Assembly: GCA_030432255.1 (NCBI GenBank)
Contig: JAUIHS010000002.1
Span: 62,001-126,000, forward strand
Direction: 5' to 3'
DNA: 64,000 nucleotides
DNA from: Phycisphaerae bacterium
Lineage (GTDB): Bacteria; Planctomycetota; Phycisphaerae; Phycisphaerales; UBA1924
The notes under the pieces are model-generated. The model did not search any database and was not told the origin of the DNA. It was given only the letters and a program-made list of their open reading frames with translations. Position 1 is the stretch's first letter. Each line of letters starts with the position of its first letter. A program made the position numbers and the translations under genes. Shown piece after piece: positions 17,395 to 25,010 of this stretch.

Positions 17395-17793
17395 ATGCCA
17401 GCCCGTTCCGAACCACTTGAGTTTCAGGCCGTCCCCGGTCTTCTCTCTTTCGCCGTCCCCGGTGTGGGCTATTTCCTGCACGGAGAGCGCGAGCGCGGTG
17501 CGTTGGTCTTTGCGGGCGTGATGGCTCTTTTCCTCGGGGGCATGCTCATCGGTGGCATGGAGGTCGTCACGAACCAGCAGGACACGCTCTGGACGATCTT
17601 CCACATCGGGATCTGGCCGCTCGGCTGGTTGACCCGGATCATCAGCCACATGGGTCTCGCGACCACGCCGTCGGTCGGACGCGTCAACGAGATCGGCTCG
17701 CTTTTTGTTGCGATGGCGAGTTTCCTCAATGCCATCGCCGCCGTCGACTGCCTGTGGCACCCCGCCCGCCGGCGCGAGGATGACCTGCTCTGA
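17395..17793 (+). CDS. DUF6677-like small membrane protein
   Basis: 132 residues from ATG 17395 (MPARSEPLEF...); the upstream extension of the open frame is not protein-like. It has three or four membrane helices: around VPGLLSFAVPGVGYFLHG, ALVFAGVMALFLGGMLIGG, IFHIGIWPLGWLTRI and the Ala-rich segment before DCLWH. The PGLLSFAVPGVGYF start followed by GERERGAL matches what I recall of the planctomycete DUF6677 family, whose role is unknown. The next gene starts 7 bases after its stop, so the two probably form an operon. Confidence 0.75.
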   Translation: MPARSEPLEFQAVPGLLSFAVPGVGYFLHGERERGALVFAGVMALFLGGMLIGGMEVVTNQQDTLWTIFHIGIWPLGWLTRIISHMGLATTPSVGRVNEIGSLFVAMASFLNAIAAVDCLWHPARRREDDLL

Positions 17794-17800
17794 GACAGCC

Positions 17801-18061
17801 ATGCTCAACCTGATCACCAACTCGACACTTGCCTGGCGTCCCTTCCTCGACCCACTCGACCTGCACACCCAGTGGTTCTACACGCTCATCCCGCTCGCCT
17901 TCCTGGTCTCATTCACCTACAAGGCCGTGCGGCTGAAGAACATCGGTCCCAGTTTCGCCAAGCATGTCATCGTGATGACCATCCAGATCATCGGAGCCAT
18001 GATTGCGCTCGCCATCGCCAGCTACCTTCTCGTGCTGGTCGTGCTGCCGATGTTCTATTGA
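17801..18061 (+). CDS. Small two-helix membrane protein, partner of the DUF6677-like gene
   Basis: 86 residues from the ATG at 17801. Two hydrophobic helices (FYTLIPLAFLVSFTYKAV and IGAMIALAIASYLLVLVVLP) flank a short basic loop (RLKNIGPSFAKH). The 7-base gap to the upstream gene suggests co-transcription and perhaps complex formation in the inner membrane. Family not recognised. Confidence 0.75.
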   Translation: MLNLITNSTLAWRPFLDPLDLHTQWFYTLIPLAFLVSFTYKAVRLKNIGPSFAKHVIVMTIQIIGAMIALAIASYLLVLVVLPMFY

Positions 18062-18078
18062 GGTTCCGAAGGAACAGC

Positions 18079-19947
18079 TCACTCCACCTCCCGTAACTTC
18101 CGCTTCACGCGCTGATCATCCGTGCGCTCGATCAACTCCGTGATGAAGCCGCGGACCACCGCCTCGCCGTACAGTCGTCGCAGGTCCGGCGCCAACGCCT
18201 TCGCATCCTCGACGACACTCGTGTCGCGGACATGCGATCGCAACTGGGCCGCCGCCTGCTCATCGAGCCGGCCAAGGTCGCGGCGATGCAGTTGCCACAG
18301 CAGGTCCACGAGCAACGGGTCTTCCGATGCCGGTGCTGACAGTTCGAGATACAGGTCGCTGAAGAGCTGGCGGTCGCCAGCCGCGAAGACCGACGGCAAC
18401 GCCAGTTGGACCAGGCGCTGTGACAACGCCTCGGGTGCTTCCGCGTGCAACGACGCGGCGAGTGCCGCGGCATCGTCACCACGATTCAGCATCACAAGCG
18501 AGGTGATCGCGGTTTCGAAGTCACGATCGCGAATCGCGGCCTGCATGACGTCGGACAGTGAGCGCCCCGCGATCTGAGCTTCGACCCTTTGAAGCGGTGC
18601 CGACACCAGCATCGGATCACCGATCACGTGGATCTTCCACGCTGACTGCGCCCACGGGACGGTGTGATCCTGGCGGGCGGCCGCGGCGAAGGGCACGAAT
18701 CCGCTCGCGATGCGATTCATGAAGATCTCACCGGGAAGGAATGCCTGGAGCATCGGTTCATGCACCGAGCCGACGTAGGCGTAGGTGCCGACATCCAGCC
18801 ACCGCCGCGCGATGGACGCCTGATCATTGAGGCGCTGCGCGGAGAAGGAGTGAATGAAGTGCACGATCGCCGGGCGGCGCAGAAGCGGAATCTCGGATGC
18901 GTACAGCCTGCCATCGCCGACATCGAACCAGTGTGCGTGCCCCTTCGTGTTCACGTGGATCACCGCGGCGTCGACACCAGCAGCCACCCGGCCGCGCCAC
19001 GTCAGCGTGGTTGCTGCCGGACCATCGAGCGTCACTTCCCAGCCGCTCCTGCTCAGGATGTCATGGGACTTCGCGAGATCGTATGGCGGCGCAAAGCCGC
19101 GGTCATAGCCGTCATACAGCCACGCGGACTGTGCGTGCAGGAACAGCGAGCACATCGCCATCCACGCTGCTTCAGATGCATCCCCGAGCACCTGGCTGCA
19201 GAAGGCGTAGCGCGCGCCGTCTGCCCGTCGGCCGAGCACATCCGTCAGCGCGAGGTGGCCCTTCTCCGCCTTCACCCGCGCCGGCGCATTCAGGCACACG
19301 CCGACGAGATCCACATCACGCACATCGCGCCACGCCAGGTCGGCGGCTGTCATCGCTGACTCGATCGTTGCATCGAGCGCATCGGCGGCCTCGGGGGACA
19401 TCACGTTCCCGGGACGGCCGCGCGGCACGTCGTCGATCCACAGCAATGGCACGTCGTATGCCAACGACAATGCCGCGGCGCCCGTCCACGCCTGATCTCC
19501 CTCTGACGCGACCATGACCCCCACCGGCCCCCGATCATCCTGGCGCCCCCCGGCCCGGAACATCTCCCGGAGTTCATCCGGGTTCCGCGCAGCCTCCTCG
19601 TCGGTGGCTTCGAACCGGATGATTGATGCGGGTTGGAAGCCGCGAACGAACTGCCCGATGCGTCGGACCGCTTCGGGTGATCCATCGTCGATGAGAACAG
19701 GGAAGCGCACCTGCTGCCAGCGCGACAATGCCCTCAGGTAGTCGTCCGTGGATTTCACAATGACGAGGGTCGATACGACGGGCAGGCGGGCGCGCGCCTG
19801 CCGGGATCGCACTCCCATCTGGCCTATGGGGTCCTGCTCGATCGAACGCAACTGGTCCTCGCGCGAGGGCGCCGACTCCTGTCCATGGGCCCGGGCGGGC
19901 GCGTGGAGCAACAGGGCCGTCAGGATCGCGGCTGTCAGGAAACTCAT
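18079..19947 (-). CDS. Large secreted protein, possibly with gingipain/caspase-like fold
   Basis: About 622 residues; GGAGG lies 5 bases before the ATG at 19947 (GTG and ATG codons just upstream also fit). Signal peptide FLTAAILTALLLHAPARAHG. The first half has a substrate-binding-like LVIVKSTDDYLRALSRWQQ. The second half contains HVNTKGHAHWFDVG and YVGSVHEPMLQAFLPGEIFMNRIASG ending in VIGDPML, a layout I associate with C25/gingipain-like or TIGR03790-like secreted proteins. I cannot place a catalytic Cys with confidence. The C-terminus is helical. Function is therefore uncertain; export is clear. Confidence 0.6.
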   Translation of the reverse strand: MSFLTAAILTALLLHAPARAHGQESAPSREDQLRSIEQDPIGQMGVRSRQARARLPVVSTLVIVKSTDDYLRALSRWQQVRFPVLIDDGSPEAVRRIGQFVRGFQPASIIRFEATDEEAARNPDELREMFRAGGRQDDRGPVGVMVASEGDQAWTGAAALSLAYDVPLLWIDDVPRGRPGNVMSPEAADALDATIESAMTAADLAWRDVRDVDLVGVCLNAPARVKAEKGHLALTDVLGRRADGARYAFCSQVLGDASEAAWMAMCSLFLHAQSAWLYDGYDRGFAPPYDLAKSHDILSRSGWEVTLDGPAATTLTWRGRVAAGVDAAVIHVNTKGHAHWFDVGDGRLYASEIPLLRRPAIVHFIHSFSAQRLNDQASIARRWLDVGTYAYVGSVHEPMLQAFLPGEIFMNRIASGFVPFAAAARQDHTVPWAQSAWKIHVIGDPMLVSAPLQRVEAQIAGRSLSDVMQAAIRDRDFETAITSLVMLNRGDDAAALAASLHAEAPEALSQRLVQLALPSVFAAGDRQLFSDLYLELSAPASEDPLLVDLLWQLHRRDLGRLDEQAAAQLRSHVRDTSVVEDAKALAPDLRRLYGEAVVRGFITELIERTDDQRVKRKLREVE

Positions 19948-19958
19948 CATCACCTCCG

Positions 19959-20639
19959 TCAGAAGGGCCGCCGCGTCGGATTCACGACCATGTGATCACG
20001 TCCCGGAATCACGAGGTCAGCGACTTCGACGACGTCTGCAAAACTCTCTCGCGCCTTGTCGACATCGGCGGCGAAATTCGGAACCTCGCCTTGCTCGAGA
20101 TAGGCGCCCATGGGTATGGCATCACCGGCGATGACGAGTGTGAAGCGCGGCATGGTGAGGATCAGGCCGCACAGTCCGGGTGAGACGCCCGGGAGCGGAA
20201 AGAGATCAACGCCCTCTGCAAGGACGTCCGGCGCGGCCTTGCACTCGCGCAGCACGGCGACATCCTGTTCCAGTGCCGCGACAAGTTCCTGTTCTCCGGC
20301 ATCTGATGCACGTGCCAGTTCACCGATCAGCGCGACCCCGACACCCTCGCGTTCCGCCTCGTTGACCCACCATGTGGCATGATCGAAGGCCCGGATGCCG
20401 CGGGTCGTCTCACGTCGGAAGCTGGTCAGGAAGATGTCGGTGATGTCGGTCGGCCGCATGTTCACGCGCTCATTGAGGCGGGCCTCAAGGACCTGCGGCG
20501 GCAGTCCGGGATCGACGAGGATGCGTTTGTCCGCGGCGACAATGAGTGTCGTGGTTGCGTGTCCGGTGCGCATGGGTTCGCGCTCGTTCCAGAGCGGATT
20601 CCGTTCCATGGCGCCGATGCTGACGATGTGGTACTGCAC
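19959..20639 (-). CDS. Metallo-beta-lactamase-fold protein with degraded metal site
   Basis: 226 residues with GTG start at 20639, 6 bases after the coaD stop. The fold is suggested by TTTLIVAADKRILVDPG at the N-terminus, VIAGDAIPMGAYLEQGE and VIPGRDHMVV. The metal motif HxHxDH, expected after DIFLT, is replaced by SFRRETTRG; GHTPG is replaced by GVSPG; the final GHD is GRDH. Only some ligands remain, so normal hydrolase activity is unlikely. It may be a binding or regulatory relative. It is probably co-transcribed with coaD. Confidence 0.72.
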   Translation of the reverse strand: MQYHIVSIGAMERNPLWNEREPMRTGHATTTLIVAADKRILVDPGLPPQVLEARLNERVNMRPTDITDIFLTSFRRETTRGIRAFDHATWWVNEAEREGVGVALIGELARASDAGEQELVAALEQDVAVLRECKAAPDVLAEGVDLFPLPGVSPGLCGLILTMPRFTLVIAGDAIPMGAYLEQGEVPNFAADVDKARESFADVVEVADLVIPGRDHMVVNPTRRPF

Positions 20640-20645
20640 GCGTGA

Positions 20646-21203
20646 TCAGTCCTCGTGTCGAAGTCGCTGCAGGATTGCGGGGTTCTCGGATTTCTTGCGT
20701 CCGAGCATCTCGATGACGAGGGGAGGGCACATGGGCGAGAGCACCGAGAGGTCGTCACCCATCGCGGTGATCTGCTTGATCAGCGACGACGAGGTGTACG
20801 CGAAACTCTGACCCGCCACGACGAAGGCGGACTCGAGACCAGCGACTTCGCGGTTGGTCACGGCCTGCTGAACTTCGTACTGCAGGTCGGAGAGGTTCCG
20901 TATGCCTCGAAGCAGCACGGTCGCGCCGATCTTCCGCGCGTAGTCGACGGTCAGTCCGGTATAGGTCTGGACCTCGACACCGGCGAGTGTCGGACTATCC
21001 TCGAATTCGGCGACGAGTCTACGGACCATGTCCTCGCGCTCGACGGGTGTGAAGAGCGTTTCCTTGTTGGGGTTCTGGCCGATTCCAATCACAAGTCGAT
21101 CGAAGAGCCGCCGTCCCCGCTTCACGACGTCCAGATGCCCGAACGTGACGGGATCGAACGACCCCGGATAAAACGCCACATGCTCGATCGTGCCGTTGGC
21201 CAT
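20646..21203 (-). CDS. coaD: Phosphopantetheine adenylyltransferase
   Basis: 185 residues from the ATG at 21203, which places the family N-terminus (AFYPGSFDPVTFGHLD) near the start; the open frame upstream is not conserved. It catalyses the fourth step of coenzyme A synthesis, 4'-phosphopantetheine plus ATP giving dephospho-CoA. The nucleotidyltransferase T/HxGH-type motif (TFGHLD), RGIRN.SD.QYE and the SSS.IK motif (TSSSLIK) are present. It is about 20 residues longer at the C-terminus than the usual 160. Confidence 0.95.
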   Translation of the reverse strand: MANGTIEHVAFYPGSFDPVTFGHLDVVKRGRRLFDRLVIGIGQNPNKETLFTPVEREDMVRRLVAEFEDSPTLAGVEVQTYTGLTVDYARKIGATVLLRGIRNLSDLQYEVQQAVTNREVAGLESAFVVAGQSFAYTSSSLIKQITAMGDDLSVLSPMCPPLVIEMLGRKKSENPAILQRLRHED

Positions 21204-21321
21204 GTTCCCAGTGTACCGCAGGCGGCACAGTCCGAACCCGGAGTCACATCTCTCCCACCCACCGCTTGGCCGGTCCCGGCGCGTATCCGACACTCCACCC
21301 GGTCGATTGCCCTCCCTGGTG

Positions 21322-21358
21322 CGCCCGCGTCGGACCCTTCCGGCGCGGGCGGTTTTTT
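21322..21358 (+). terminator. GC-rich hairpin with T-run, direction puzzling
   Basis: Stem CGCCCGCG/CGCGGGCG (21322-21329 with 21344-21351) followed on plus by GTTTTTT. The T-run points to plus-strand termination, yet all genes around it are on minus. It either ends an unannotated plus transcript or protects against read-through into the four-helix-bundle unit, whose left heptamer array begins here. Confidence 0.55.
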
Positions 21359-21405
21359 GAGGTTGGAGCTTGAGGCTTGAAGCTTGGAGGTTTGAGGATT
21401 GGGGT
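21358..21405 (+). repeat. Left heptamer array of the four-helix-bundle unit
   Basis: Units TTGGAGC, TTGAGGC, TTGAAGC, TTGGAGG, TTTGAGG, ATTGGGG. It runs up to and touches the stop codon (21405-21407) of the four-helix-bundle gene. Confidence 0.7.
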
Positions 21406-21785
21406 CAGGAGGGTGGGCGCTTGGGCGCGGGTGATTCCAGTGATCGGATCAGGCCGATGATCATGCGGTTGCATTCTGTGATCAGCCGGTCCAGTTCGGT
21501 GTTGTCGGGGGCCATGTAGCCCTGGTTCGCCGCGATTCTCACCAGGGTTCGGAGTTCGAAGATGGAACCCTTGGCCATGTAGACGAATCGCTTGAAGTCC
21601 GATCGGGTTCCCCTGCCGCGTCCCTCGGCGATGTTACACGCCACGGACACGGACGCCCGGCGCATCTGGCTCGTGAGGCCGAATGCCTCGTCTCTCGGGA
21701 ACGACCGGGTCAGCATGTAGACCAGGTCACACAGTTCGATCGCCCGTTGCCAGACGACAAGATCTTCAAAACCACGAGATGTCAT
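21405..21785 (-). CDS. Four-helix-bundle protein of the 23S rRNA intervening-sequence (S23/bAvd-like) family
   Basis: 126 residues. Hallmarks of the family (PF05635/TIGR02436 type) are clear: FEDLVVWQRA at the start, FGLTSQMRRASVSVACNIAEG in the middle, then FKRFVYMAKGSIFELRTL. The four helices carry basic surfaces. The family is known from proteins coded in intervening sequences of 23S rRNA (Leptospira, Coxiella) and from the accessory protein (bAvd) of diversity-generating retroelements, where it binds nucleic acid. Here it is free-standing, with no rRNA or reverse transcriptase nearby, and its stop codon touches the left inverted heptamer array. Function is unknown; a nucleic-acid-binding role for the element's own RNA or DNA is my inference. 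Confidence 0.93.
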   Translation of the reverse strand: MTSRGFEDLVVWQRAIELCDLVYMLTRSFPRDEAFGLTSQMRRASVSVACNIAEGRGRGTRSDFKRFVYMAKGSIFELRTLVRIAANQGYMAPDNTELDRLITECNRMIIGLIRSLESPAPKRPPS

Positions 21786-21815
21786 ACAAGGGTCCCCGAA
21801 AGCTCCGGAATCAAG

Positions 21816-22049
21816 TCAAACCAGTACCCAGATCACGAATCCAGCAACGAGAGCAAGCGCGATCAGTGGCGACCATGCCTTCATGCCGGTTGGGCGCGAA
21901 CGAGGCCCATCAGCTGCGTACCCCGAGAGTTCGCCTTCGAAGAAGTAATCTGCATCTTCGTCGCCAAAACGACACAAGTCGGCCTCAGACGGACCTTCAC
22001 GATCAGGATCAAACTCGGGACCGGTCTTGGGATTGCATGGGCAAGACAT
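21816..22049 (-). CDS. Small tail-anchored membrane protein inside the four-helix-bundle unit
   Basis: 77 residues. The N-terminus is Cys/acid-rich (MSCPCNPKTG, then EADLCRFGDEDADYFFEGELSGY), followed by a single C-terminal membrane helix (WSPLIALALVAGFVIWVLV). No Shine-Dalgarno is seen. The TATACT box ends only 6 bases before the ATG, so the mRNA may be almost leaderless. It is upstream of, and probably co-transcribed with, the four-helix-bundle gene. No known family. Confidence 0.62.
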   Translation of the reverse strand: MSCPCNPKTGPEFDPDREGPSEADLCRFGDEDADYFFEGELSGYAADGPRSRPTGMKAWSPLIALALVAGFVIWVLV

Positions 22050-22055
22050 GCACGG

Positions 22056-22084
22056 AGTATAGGCACGATCCGATCAAGCTCCAA
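22056..22084 (-). promoter_or_regulatory. Candidate promoter whose -35 box lies in the right heptamer array
   Basis: On minus: TTGGAG (22084-22079), a 17-base spacer and TATACT (22061-22056). The -35 hexamer is formed by a heptamer unit, so the array itself may help to drive the two genes of the unit. Confidence 0.5.
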
Positions 22085-22130
22085 CCTCCAACCCCCAACC
22101 TCCAACCTCCAACCTCCAACCTCCAACTCC
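22079..22130 (-). repeat. Right heptamer array, after the glyS stop
   Basis: Seven units, nearly all CCAACCT on plus (GGTTGGA/AGGTTGG on minus). It starts 5 bases after the glyS stop codon in the direction of glyS transcription. Confidence 0.8.
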
Positions 22131-22134
22131 ATCT

Positions 22135-23694
22135 TCACCCCCCAAGCTTCCCTTCCAGCCACTCCCCGACCGCATCCAGCCCGATGCGTTCCTGTTCCAG
22201 CGTGTCACGGTGCCGCACCGTCACCGCGTGATCGCTCGATGTGTCACCGTCGATCGTGAAGCAGAAGGGCGTGCCCGCTTCGTCCATGCGCGCGTAGCGC
22301 TTGCCGATGTTCTGCTTGACGTCCAGTTCCACGAAGCCGCGGCGACCGAAGCGCTGGTGCAGGTCTGCGTGCAGTTTCTCTGCGATCTCCGGCATGCCTT
22401 CCTTGTTGACCAGCGGGAAGACCGCCGCCTTGATCGGCGCCAGGCGCGGATGGAACTTCATGAACACCTTGCTCGGACGATTCGGATCAGGCGTGTACGC
22501 TTCACACAACACGGCAAGTACGCCGCGCGACAGCCCCGCCGCGGGCTCGATGCAGTGCGGCACGTATCGTTCGTTGCGCTCCTGGTCGAAGAATTCCATC
22601 TTGGCGCGGCTGGCCGTCTGATGTGACGTCAGATCGAAATTCGCCCGATCCGCAACACCCTCCAGTTCGCCGAAGTCTGGATATGTGAACGGGTAGCGGT
22701 ACTCGACATCCGCCGTGCCCGCACCCTCCTTCGCGTAGTGGGCCAGTTCATCCTCATCATGCTCACGCAGACGCAGGTTGTCGCCCTTCAGACCGATCGA
22801 CTCCCACCAGTCCATCCGGTAGTCACGCCAGAATTCGTACCACTCGCGCGACTCCGACGGATGACAGAAGAACTCGCACTCCATCTGCTCGAATTCGCGG
22901 GAGCGGAAGGTGAAGTTCCGCGGCGTAACTTCATTCCTGAAACTCGTCCCGATGTTCGCAATCCCGAAGGGCACGCGCACCCGCATCGTGTCGATCACGT
23001 TCTTGAAGTTGATGAAGATCCCCTGGGCCGTCTCCGGACGCAGGTAGGCCACGTCATCTTCGGTCGCCGTCGCGCCGATGTACGTCTTGAACATCAGGTT
23101 GAACGCCCGCGGCTCAGTCAGTGTCCCCGGGTCCTTCACGCCCGGTCCGACGAGGTCAGCAATCTGCTCCTTCGGGAGACTGACCAACGGGGTTACCGAG
23201 ACATCCGACTCTGCAATGTCCTTCCTGAGGTACTTGCCGAGCAACTTCATGGCGCGAGCCAGTTGCTCCTCGTCGTTCTCCATGAAGGCATAGCCGCGAC
23301 CCTCGGAGGCGCCCGCTTCACGCAGCACCATCAGGTGGTCCGCGCGGTAGCGCGATTTGGTCTCGCGGCAGTCCACCATCGGATCGTTGAAGCCGCCGAC
23401 GTGCCCTGATGCTTCCCACACCTTCGGGTTCTGAATGATGCAGGTATCCAGCGGCACGATGCGCACCGGCTTGCCGTTCGGCCCGGTGCGACCGGAGCAC
23501 CCCATCATGATGACGTCATTCCACCACGCATCCGCCAGGTTGCGCTTGAGTTGAGCACCGAGTGGACCGTAATCCCAGAAGCCGTTGATACCGCCGTAGA
23601 TCTCCGACGCCTGGTAGATGAAGCCGCGACGCTTGCACAGCGCCATCAGGTCGTCCATCGAGATCGGGGTATCGGTCGTGTCTGTCTGGTTCAT
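22135..23694 (-). CDS. glyS: Glycyl-tRNA synthetase, single-chain (eukaryote/archaeal-type) form
   Basis: 519 residues from the ATG at 23694, with GGAG 9 bases upstream; the open frame upstream is spurious. This class II alpha2 synthetase charges tRNA-Gly. Visible are DDLMALCKRRGFIYQASEIYGG at the N-terminus, motif 2 (FRNEVTPRNFTFRSREFEQME), motif 3 (EPAAGLSRGVLAVL) and the C-terminal anticodon-binding domain (FPLVNKEGMPEIAEKL ... RFARMDE-like). It is not the alpha2beta2 GlyQ/GlyS of E. coli. The call is secure; the symbol follows common use for the single-chain form. Confidence 0.96.
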   Translation of the reverse strand: MNQTDTTDTPISMDDLMALCKRRGFIYQASEIYGGINGFWDYGPLGAQLKRNLADAWWNDVIMMGCSGRTGPNGKPVRIVPLDTCIIQNPKVWEASGHVGGFNDPMVDCRETKSRYRADHLMVLREAGASEGRGYAFMENDEEQLARAMKLLGKYLRKDIAESDVSVTPLVSLPKEQIADLVGPGVKDPGTLTEPRAFNLMFKTYIGATATEDDVAYLRPETAQGIFINFKNVIDTMRVRVPFGIANIGTSFRNEVTPRNFTFRSREFEQMECEFFCHPSESREWYEFWRDYRMDWWESIGLKGDNLRLREHDEDELAHYAKEGAGTADVEYRYPFTYPDFGELEGVADRANFDLTSHQTASRAKMEFFDQERNERYVPHCIEPAAGLSRGVLAVLCEAYTPDPNRPSKVFMKFHPRLAPIKAAVFPLVNKEGMPEIAEKLHADLHQRFGRRGFVELDVKQNIGKRYARMDEAGTPFCFTIDGDTSSDHAVTVRHRDTLEQERIGLDAVGEWLEGKLGG

Positions 23695-23826
23695 GGTCGG
23701 AACTCCGTGTTCAGGGGGACGCAGAGTATAGCCGCCGGAGGCGGGATGACGGGAAGCCGGCAGCGTGCTGCGACTTTCCCCTCTGCCGCTCCCAATTGTC
23801 GAGCCAAGTGGCCCTAGCATGGTCAC

Positions 23827-24912
23827 ATGCCCCACCGCTATGAATCGTTTTTCCAGCCGCTCCAGATTGGCGCACTGAGCCTTCCCAACCGGCTCGCCAT
23901 GGCACCCATGACGCGCCGGCAGTGTCCGGCCCCGCATGTACCGACTGATGCGATGGCTGCGTACTACGCCCGCCGCGCTGCCGGTGGTGTCGGCCTCATC
24001 ATCACCGAGGGCACGCACATCGACAGCCTGCATGCCTGGGACACCGACACCGTCCCGCGAATCGAAACCGATGCGCAGATCGACGGCTGGCGGAACGTCG
24101 TTGATGCCGTCCATGCCGAGGGTGGACGCATCGCCGTGCAACTCTGGCACACGGGACGTCACGCTGCGGACCCCATCGCTCCCTCCGCGATCCCCGCTAT
24201 GCGGGCCGATGGGACGCACAAGGCCACGCCACGAGAGATGGGGCCTGCCGACCTTGACCAGGTGCGCGACGCTTTCGCTCGCGCAGCGGAGCGAGCGCGG
24301 GAGGCGGGATTTGATGCCGTCGAGATTCACGGGGCGCACGGCTACATCCTCGACTCCTTCCTGTCACCGGAGGCCAACGTCCGGCGCGATCCGTACGGCG
24401 GCTCCTTTGAGAACCGCATGCGCTTCCCGCTCGAAGTCGTGCGCGCTGTCCGTGCAGCAGTCGGCTCCAACTACCCGATCATCTATCGATTCAGTCAGTG
24501 GAAAGTCGACGACTACACCGCGCTGAACTTCCCCGACCCCGAGATACTGGGCATGTGGGTTCGTGCGTTGCGCGAAGCCGGTGCCGACCTCCTGCATGTC
24601 TCGACGCGCGATGCCACCGAACCGGCGTGGGATCACAGCGATACCACGCTGGCCGGTTGGACACGCGAACTCAGCGGCCTGCCCGTGATCGCCGTCGGGC
24701 GCGTCAGCACATCCGCATCCATGGGCGAAGCACGGAGCGTGGAGACAACCGACCCGGCGCCCGCCGCGGCCCTCATCAAGAGCGGCGAGGCCGACCTGAT
24801 CGCCATCGGCCGCGCGTTGATCCCGAACCCGGACTGGGCTCAGAAGGTCCGCACCGCCGCCTGGCGCGACCTGGTGCCGTACGACGCGAAGCAACTGGAA
24901 GCGCTGGAGTAG
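23827..24912 (+). CDS. Old Yellow Enzyme-family NADH:flavin oxidoreductase / alkene reductase
   Basis: 361 residues with one FMN-binding TIM barrel. Visible are FQPLQIGALSLPNRLAMAPMTR at the start, QLWHTGR, the HGAHGYILDSFLSP motif, YGGSFENRMRFPLEV and the late IAIGRALIPNPDW phosphate-binding loop. It matches the NemA/OYE subgroup that reduces C=C bonds of enals, enones or nitro-compounds with NAD(P)H. No FeS or second flavin domain is present, so it is not the 2,4-dienoyl-CoA reductase form. It is divergent from glyS and is a single gene. Confidence 0.92.
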   Translation: MPHRYESFFQPLQIGALSLPNRLAMAPMTRRQCPAPHVPTDAMAAYYARRAAGGVGLIITEGTHIDSLHAWDTDTVPRIETDAQIDGWRNVVDAVHAEGGRIAVQLWHTGRHAADPIAPSAIPAMRADGTHKATPREMGPADLDQVRDAFARAAERAREAGFDAVEIHGAHGYILDSFLSPEANVRRDPYGGSFENRMRFPLEVVRAVRAAVGSNYPIIYRFSQWKVDDYTALNFPDPEILGMWVRALREAGADLLHVSTRDATEPAWDHSDTTLAGWTRELSGLPVIAVGRVSTSASMGEARSVETTDPAPAAALIKSGEADLIAIGRALIPNPDWAQKVRTAAWRDLVPYDAKQLEALE

Positions 24913-24927
24913 GAGAAGGTGTTGGCG

Positions 24928-24995
24928 GTCAGGTGTCAGGGGTTAGAGCAGAATGCCGCGAACCCCTGACTCCAAGCACCCAATCCCTGCGTGGC
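24928..24995 (+). repeat. Minimal inverted heptamer element / possible terminator
   Basis: G-rich GGTCAGG, TGTCAGG, GGTTAGA, then the inverted CCCCTGACTCCAAGC arm. A perfect stem TCAGGGGTT/AACCCCTGA (24936-24944 with 24961-24969) with a 16-base loop lies between two converging genes. There is no T-run. Confidence 0.5.
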
Positions 24996-25010
24996 CGTGG
25001 CACGCATTGC

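Larger units (their letters stand above)
21358..22130 (-). mobile_element. Candidate element: four-helix-bundle gene plus small membrane gene between inverted heptamer arrays
   Basis: Left array 21358-21405 on plus reads GGTTGGAGCTTGAGG and so on. Right array 22079-22130 is the same motif inverted (minus strand GGAGGTTGGAGCTTGA), with seven near-perfect 7-bp units. The arrays share GGTTGGAGCTTGA in opposite orientation, like terminal inverted repeats. The unit sits exactly between the glyS stop (22135) and the coaD promoter side. Its gene content is the 21405 and 21816 genes. No transposase, recombinase or target duplication is visible, so mobility is inferred only from layout and from related non-coding elements elsewhere in the window. 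Confidence 0.45.

Noticed and set aside
21405-21785. Diversity-generating retroelement accessory gene
   Set aside because: No reverse transcriptase, template repeat or variable target gene is present, so only the protein fold is shared with bAvd.
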